From Otis tarda (taxonomy: Eukaryota; Chordata; Aves; Otidiformes; Otididae): a DNA stretch of 64,000 bases. Below the pieces are notes generated by a model. It saw only the letters and a program-made list of their open reading frames with translations. It was not told the origin of the DNA and searched no databases. The stretch lies in assembly GCA_026413225.1 (NCBI GenBank), contig CM048575.1, positions 3,996,001 to 4,060,000 on the forward strand, given 5' to 3'. The position numbers and the translations under genes were made by a program. This document shows positions 58,171-64,000 of the stretch, piece after piece (the first letter of the stretch is position 1; each line of letters opens with the position of its first letter).

Positions 58171-60348
58171 GCACGGGGGGCTGTCGAGCCTGGGAAAGCA
58201 GCTGTGCAGCTTTTGTTTTCTAAGCAACCTGTGTGCAGCCCAGGTTCTCAGGGTTGGTTGGTTTTTCCCCTTATTCTCTCTCTTTCCTGTCGGAGCACCA
58301 TCTCTGTGCTATGAGGTTCCCCCCCGCCTCCCTCCTGACTCCGCTCTCTGATCATTACCATCCTCTCGGTATTTGTATCCTCCATCTCATTCCCACCCCC
58401 CAAAACTTCCATTCCCCCCGCCAACAGCTCTCAGAGGAACCAGACTAAGCTCAGACCCTGGGCATTACACTGAACCAGAGCTTAACGCAGGCAGACACGT
58501 AAAGCAGAGCTAAGATAAGGGAACAGAAGGCCTCAAGCTGAAATCTGACAGCTTTGGCAAGTCAGAATCTCACATTTAATGTCTCTTTGTGCTCTTAACA
58601 CCATTTGGGGTTTGGCAGTGCTGTCATCCTCCTCCCCCACCCCTTGTAAAGATGGGGGGAAACCCCCACACAGTACTTGGGACACATGGTCTTTTCTCAG
58701 CAGGTAAAGACATTAAAACAAAGGGGTGATTTTTTGATTGCAAATTATGCCTGATCTTGTGTATGGGAACTGATCCAGCGATCACTTAAGCCCCCGTTAT
58801 GTAGCACTAGATAGTCAACATCTTTCATAAGCACATGATGTAGAGCTTCCAGCCTTTGTCTCAAAGCTCAGCTCTGTATTCCCGTCCTCCTCACCTCCCC
58901 AAGCGGATCCTGATCCGCATCCCCGTGCTCCCGGCTTACACGTTGATATGTGCCGTTAAAAACCCAAAACCTGTACTGTGCCCCCACTGTAGATGGGTGG
59001 TTTCTCCCCAGTAGGCAGAAGTACAGTCTCTTACCTCAAATTACAAAGCATCATAACACTTCTGAAAATCCTTCAGGCAAAGGATCTGATCCCAGCCTTC
59101 CAGTGCACTAGGCCTGGCTTTTATCTCTTGTTCTTCATCCATTCAAACAGCGCAGTATCAGCTTTTGCTCCAATGCAATCACTAGCAGCAAATGTGATAC
59201 AGGAAAGCCTTCTAAACTAAGGTTCATTCTTTAGCAAGCCCCAGAAGACAGGTCAAATGGTCTAGGACTCAGCCCCTTAAATAAAAAAAAAAAATAAATA
59301 AAAAAAAATCTGTACCAGCTTTTCCATCCTCAGAATGTGTAAGTGTGCCCTGAGCAGTGCCAGATCCTCCAGGCATGGAGTTAACCTGAAAACAAACCTC
59401 ACAGCCAAGCCTCAAGATCAAGGACACAAAAGACGACAGGACCGAGTGTGCCTCACCAAGACCAGCACCACTGAGCGTCTGACATTAACAGAAGCCATGA
59501 AACCCAAGGCTCCCCTGCTCCGAGGGAACGCTCTTAGTGAAGCCGAGTATCTCGGAACATGACGCCGTTTACACCGAAGTTAGGTGGCTGTTCACACGTA
59601 CCTGCTGCAACCTTGTCTTTACCACAGAGTAGCAAGAGTACTTGTGGATGTGCAGGACAGTCTCTGGATCTTAGATTAATTTTTTTGTAAGGCACCTGTA
59701 CAATACAGCAATTCCATATCCAATACACCTAGAAAGCATCTTTCCTCGGAGCACAAGTTCAGTCGTATCCATTTCTCACACCCTAGAAAACCAAAGATGA
59801 TACACATCTCGTTGTGGGCAGGAGTTCATCTTCAGACCTGCCCTGTGGCACAGCGTACTATTCCAACCCATCTGCAGCAGACACCAAAACACAAATAATT
59901 CTTATCCACAACAGCATTTTCAATACCAGCACAGGACAGGTTTCTGACTTTCGCACTCCAACACTGCAGGAAGCAGTACACAAGTCACTATTCAATAGCA
60001 CAAGTCATCTTTTAGAAACCCTTACCAAAAAAAGACTCAGATCAGTCATGTGGTAACAAGGACTTGTTTGTTGAAGCGTCAGCATCCAAAGGGAGGTGGT
60101 TCTGAACTCTTTTTAACAAAAACACACAACAGCTGACAACCACCGAGGTGTCAGAACAAAGCTCTGATTGTAAAATTAAGACAATGAGCGTGCTCTACGG
60201 GGAAGGCAGTCATGTAGTGTGCCCGTGGATGTAAGGAAAAGCGCTGCTGCAGACCCTTTCACCCAGCACTGTTGCAGACCTCAGCCAACTGATTTTGTTT
60301 CTCATGTCATTTTCAGAAGCAATTCTCATTATATCAGCACTGTGCAGC
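58171..60348. other. Intergenic region between PAQR7 and STMN1
   Basis: No gene or known repeat is recognised. An A-rich AAATAAATAAA run lies at about 59279-59310. Part of the right end may be STMN1 3' UTR if a more distal poly-A site is used. Confidence 0.55.
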
Positions 60349-60354
60349 TTTATT
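60349..60354 (-). terminator. Candidate STMN1 polyadenylation signal
   Basis: TTTATT on the plus strand (AATAAA on the minus strand), 404 nt after the stop codon. Other A/T-rich signals further left cannot be excluded. Confidence 0.4.
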
Positions 60355-60757
60355 TAGTCACTCAGTTACAGCAGTATTTTAGCAGACTGGGACAGAGTCA
60401 GATTTTTGAAGTGTAACAGATATTCAGCATGGAAGAGTATCTTACATATTCCTTTCACAAACGTCTTACAGAGCTGATACAGTACTAGCCATCAATCCAG
60501 TAGCAAGCGCACTGGAGTAGAAAAGGATGCAACAAGAAGATAGCTACACTGGAAAGACAACACTTTAGAAAAAGTGAAACATGGAAGGTCTCCCCTCTAG
60601 CCCCCAAAGAAAGTGTACAGTTTGGATCTAATTTTACAGTTCTACATCAGTTTCTAGAAACTTAAAAAAAACAAAACAAAACCAAAGATAAAACCACTGG
60701 CCAGTACAGTCTTTGGATATTTAGAGGAGGGGGAGAGAGTCAGTTTCCAGAATGAAA

Positions 60758-60826
60758 TCAGTCGGTTTCAGCCTCACCAGGGTCTTTGCCTTCTTTGTTC
60801 TTTCGAACCTCTTCAATATGCTTGTC
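60758..60826 (-). CDS. STMN1: STMN1 coding exon 4 (last)
   Basis: 69 nt including the TGA stop. It encodes [20 protein letters not shown] followed by TD. Its acceptor is TTGTCTTTCAG. The tail is acidic and one residue shorter than in human. Confidence 0.97.
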   Translation of the reverse strand, partial: DKHIEEVRKNKEGKDPGEAETD

Positions 60827-63139
60827 CTGAAAGACAACAGCAGGGAAGCCGTTAGCTGCCCAGGCACAGAGGCAGGGCTCCGGGCCGGCAGAGCAAGCCG
60901 CAGCTTGCTTCCCACCTCCCCCTTCAGCTCACAGCAGGAACCTGTGAGCCTGGGTTCCTGAAGAGAGCTACATGATGGAGCTTTGTAAGAGAACGCGAGA
61001 TGCTGCTCTATCTCCATCCATCCTCTCTCCCCTAAGATGAAGATTCCTGCAAAGCCTTTTGAAGATGTAATAATCTTTCAAGAGTAGACCACTGCAGAAC
61101 TCCCAAGGATGTCTGTCTATTCACAGCATCCCCGTCACCTGGCCATTTACTTGGCTTTATTTAGCACTATTCAAAGCAAGGGGCACAGATAACCCCTCTC
61201 CCAGGGGGGAACTGGGACTCTACACCCACCTTCTCCCTCAAGCGTTCCAGTTTAGCAGCCATTTGTGCCTCGCGGTTTTCTTTGTTAGCTTCCATTTTGT
61301 GGGTCAGCTTCTCCTCTGCCATTTTGCTGAAGTTGTTGTTTTCTTCAATTGCTTTCTGAAGCACCTCTTTTTCATGCTCCCGCTTCTCAGCTAGCTGCTT
61401 CAAGACTTCTGCTTCATGAGACTAATGAAACAGAGAAGGTACGCTTTGAACATAAAACAGATGATCTACAGAGACAACTACAGTGGAGTTGCTCAGAGAA
61501 AATATGCTGTTTTACTGGAGAACAGCATAACCTTGTGATGCAGGACAGAGCTCCCTAGTGCTTCCTCCGCCCACACAACCCGTATTTCACCAGTACAAAC
61601 TGCTAGGAAAGTTTAGTTTCTGCCATTACTTGCAAATCTCATTAAATGGGATTTTTCTGGAAAAGAGAACATGGACTTTTTCATGTTAACATTCATAGAT
61701 CTTTCCTAGAAGATTCTTGCTTCTCAGAATGGTGAATCACTGTGATTCAAGTCAAATGGGAGGCTGCACTTCCATTAGTAAGCCTCTGCACAGCCAAGGG
61801 CTCCAAGCTACATCCTGACAGCAAGGTCTTACATCACCATCAGACGCTATATTGGCAAGCCTTCTCGTTACAGATTCACCACTTACATGTGCTAGGAGAG
61901 AAAGTGAATCTGGTTATGATGCTAAAGACAAAACAACCCAGCTTCTTCCCCTCTCAACTAAACATTTTCTCCCAGTTTTTCAAGTGACCATGCGAGATCA
62001 CGTTGGGAACAAAGCTATGGCCTTGCAGACCTTAACAAAGGTTCCCAAGAGCCCCACAGATTTCAACAAATTTCAATTAACATTCCATTTACCATAAGAC
62101 AAACTGCTAACCACTTGTCCCAAGCAACAAGGAGATTTAAAAATAAGCTACACAGCTTGCACAGGCTAGTTGAGCAGAGGTCACTTAAGCTGTTTTAAAT
62201 TTACCTTACGTCTCTCTTCTGCTGCTTCCAACTTCTTCTGAATCTCTTCCAATGACACATCCTTCTTCTTTGGGGGAGAAAGAGGGAATTCTGGGACCGC
62301 TTCCTTTGAACGGGGACTCAGTATCAGCTCAAATGCCTGCCCAGAGGCACGCTTTTCCAGTTCCTTCACTTGAATGTCTAAGAACACGGGGGGGAAAAAA
62401 AACCAAATAAACAAACAGCATTTTAAGCCAGGAACTTAGGTTTAAGCTTAGGTAACTCGAACAAAAGTTCGAAACTCAAAAATTCAATGCCACAAAACTC
62501 ACTGAAGGAGACAGGATCTGAGCCAATAGCTTTGTTTTAAGCAGCTGCAACACCATCCAAAAATGTGGCAGGCAACTGTGTTTGCAATTCTTCCTCAATA
62601 CTACATCACCCAAGAGCCTGACGTTTTATTTCAGCCTTTAATATACAGAGTCATGAAAACAACGGAGAAAGAATGATTATTTTTTTTTCTCCAGTGACAA
62701 GTCTGAGGAAGAGTTCAAGGCATTTGCCGGAGACCTGACACAGCCAAGAACTGAAACCAGTTTTCAAGGAAATATGTAAGCCAGCATTCTCTCTTCAAAC
62801 ACCTCTGAACAGGCACGTCAGCCCTGCACGGTGTCAGTTGTACCAGCACACCAGTTTTGATCACCAAGATGTCTAGATGACAGTCAGCTCTGTTAACAGA
62901 GCAGATGGCATGCAGATGAGCTGAAGCCCATCTGCTAGCAGCCTCGCCTGGGAGGGCTTTTGGTGTTTTCACAAGCACCCAGGTTTAACAGCTCCTCCAA
63001 AGCAGCCTAGATCTGGGAGGAAAACATGGTGACAACAGTTTATTTTACTATATTAGATTTTTAATTATTTCTGAGAAACTAAGAGGGAAAAAAATACAAA
63101 AGTACTTCATACATAACACTACATACCAGAAGTAGCCAT
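60758..63139 (-). CDS. STMN1: STMN1, stathmin (oncoprotein 18)
   Basis: Stathmin is a cytosolic phosphoprotein that sequesters two alpha/beta-tubulin dimers and promotes microtubule catastrophe. Four coding exons (63127-63139, 62205-62377, 61230-61421 and 60758-60826) total 447 nt and give 148 residues, one fewer than human. The N-terminus is [20 protein letters not shown]. All four regulatory serines are present: S16 (RAS), S25 (ILSP), S38 (PLSP) and S63 (RKS, the first codon of the third coding exon). The stathmin helix continues with [19 protein letters not shown] and [19 protein letters not shown]. The tail is [17 protein letters not shown]. Splice sites are GT-AG throughout. Its identity over the SCG10-family paralogues is clear from the lack of an N-terminal membrane-anchoring extension. 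Confidence 0.98.
60827..61229 (-). other. STMN1 intron between coding exons 3 and 4
   Basis: A short 403-bp intron with no other feature. Confidence 0.85.
61230..61421 (-). CDS. STMN1: STMN1 coding exon 3
   Basis: 192 nt, 64 codons, from acceptor TTTCATTAG to donor GTGGGT. It encodes [20 protein letters not shown] and the tubulin-binding helix to LERLREK. The first codon is regulatory Ser63. Confidence 0.97.
61422..62204 (-). other. STMN1 intron between coding exons 2 and 3
   Basis: A 783-bp intron. I see no repeat or gene. Confidence 0.85.
62205..62377 (-). CDS. STMN1: STMN1 coding exon 2
   Basis: 173 nt between acceptor GTTCTTAG and donor GTAAAT. It encodes [20 protein letters not shown], then the proline-directed region with S25 and S38, and [15 protein letters not shown]. 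Confidence 0.97.
62378..63126 (-). other. STMN1 intron between coding exons 1 and 2
   Basis: A 749-bp intron. I see no repeat or gene. Confidence 0.85.
63127..63139 (-). CDS. STMN1: STMN1 coding exon 1 (13 nt)
   Basis: ATGGCTACTTCTG followed by donor GTATGT. The 13-nt coding part, ending in phase 1, matches the conserved vertebrate gene structure (human MASS|D). It is too short to appear as an open frame on its own. Confidence 0.95.
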
Positions 63140-63197
63140 GACCAAGAAAATAAAACTCCAGAAGCCAACTCTGAGAGAGCTTCAATTGGTTGGATTC
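63140..63197 (-). other. STMN1: STMN1 5' UTR segment with splice acceptor
   Basis: An acceptor TTTGTTTTCTAG ends at 63198, 58 nt before the start codon. This implies at least one upstream non-coding exon, probably near or beyond the right edge of the window. Confidence 0.6.
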
Positions 63198-63779
63198 CTA
63201 GAAAACAAAGAGACGTACCTTTGAACAGTAAGTACATGAATTTAATTTCTTCTAACTCCTAATAGAAGTTGCTAGGCCTGCTGAACAAAAGACAGTCGGG
63301 TGGGTTACTGCAGTCAGTAATTCCAGTCAGTCTGTGGGGCTGATGTACATTGCTAGGAACAGCAGAGGTGTTCTCTAATTATTGGTGTTGCAGGATCTGT
63401 ATGTATAGCCGGGCATTTTCAGTCCATTTTACTCCACCGTAATTAAGAGATGCAAACAAAGACTCCCATTTTCCCGTTAATTCAGCAGCATACAGTGCTA
63501 TGGATCTTTCACATAGCAGATACAGCTTTCTGAATTGAAATACGGGGCACAACAGGACAGCACAGGAATCCTCCCGCGACCAAAGCGCCTTCAGCGTGCG
63601 CATCGAGCTCATTTAAAATTCGGTTTTATTTGTGCAGCTGAAGCCAGACGCTGCACATGACGACAGGCAGGGAGCACACACGCTGCCTAGCATCCTTTGT
63701 TATAAAGGGGCGTAATTAAAAAAATGCCATAAAGTGCTAAAAAAAAAAAAAAAAAAAAAGGGACTTTTTTCCGGTTTTA
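63198..63779. other. STMN1 5' intron or upstream region
   Basis: No gene is recognisable. A poly-A run lies at 63741-63759, just left of the GC-rich segment. Confidence 0.6.
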
Positions 63780-64000
63780 AGCCGACGATTAACTGGGGGC
63801 TGGTGGGGATAGGCGGTCCCCATACGGGCGGCGCTAGGACCGCGCATCCCCCCCAGCCCCCACCGGTCCGGCCCCTCCCGCCGTCAACCAATAAGCTCCG
63901 AGGCCGTGGCGCGGCTGGGCAGAGGCCCCGCCCCTTCCCTGCACGCGCCTTTCCCATCGCACCGAATTCAAACCGCCGGGGAAAGAGCGCGCGCGCGCGG
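63780..64000 (-). promoter_or_regulatory. GC-rich promoter-like segment upstream of STMN1
   Basis: CpG-rich sequence with a CCAAT box (plus-strand CCAAT at 63888-63892, ATTGG on the minus strand) and GC boxes (CCCCGCCCC near 63927). A minus-strand TTTGAA sits at about 63967-63972, the sequence of a CHR cell-cycle element. A (GC)n run ends the window. It probably belongs to the STMN1 promoter, but the first exon cannot be placed. Confidence 0.45.

Noticed and set aside
57285-58351. Plus-strand frames of 312 and 277 codons and minus frames of 240 and 179 codons
   Set aside because: All overlap in the same CpG-rich segment with Pro/Ala/Gly/Arg composition and no family resemblance. Mutually overlapping frames on both strands are typical of a CpG island.
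1-64000. Search for a CRISPR array, bacterial operon or defence system
   Set aside because: All supported genes are spliced vertebrate genes; the only regular repeats are the minisatellite and microsatellites. Nothing suggests prokaryotic DNA.

Overview
The window is a piece of a bird nuclear genome. The evidence is four vertebrate genes with GT-AG introns (RLF, AUNIP, PAQR7, STMN1), many CR1 LINE 3' tails, several avian-type endogenous-retrovirus LTRs, and GC-rich promoters next to AT-rich introns. I cannot name the species from the sequence alone.

Layout, left to right. Positions 1-42315 (minus strand) hold RLF, a large C2H2 zinc-finger gene of the RLF/ZNF292/ZNF654 family. I placed eight coding exons, all in phase. 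The eighth runs off the left edge, so roughly the last half of the protein is outside the window. Its introns carry CR1 fragments, two LTR insertions lying antisense to the gene, and simple repeats. Its promoter is a CpG island at about 41750-42900 with four CACGTG E-boxes. Positions 42900-49430 are a repeat-rich intergenic stretch: CR1 tails, a probable LTR with a short internal stub, a G-rich minisatellite with a higher-order period near 432 bp, and a 1.08-kb solo LTR inserted in a local tandem duplication.

Positions 49430-53143 (minus) hold AUNIP (Aurora A and ninein interacting protein), three coding exons. It carries a PIP-box-like motif and three copies of a QDSEGNR-centred motif. A strong plus-strand CCAAT/TATA promoter lies back-to-back with AUNIP and may drive a short unknown transcript. 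Positions 54119-55413 (minus) hold PAQR7 (membrane progestin receptor alpha), whose coding region is a single exon. A possible upstream 5' exon sits in a CpG island near 58 kb. Positions 60349-63197 (minus) hold STMN1 (stathmin, 148 aa), four coding exons, with a GC-rich promoter-like segment at the right edge.

AUNIP, PAQR7 and STMN1 keep the same order and orientation as on human 1p36. RLF, which in human lies many megabases away at 1p34, is here their immediate neighbour. The genes do not form a pathway: RLF is a nuclear transcription factor, AUNIP a centrosome and DNA-repair factor, PAQR7 a 7-TM steroid receptor, and STMN1 a tubulin-binding phosphoprotein. I found no tRNA, rRNA, CRISPR array or bacterial-type system, and no clearly new protein-coding system.
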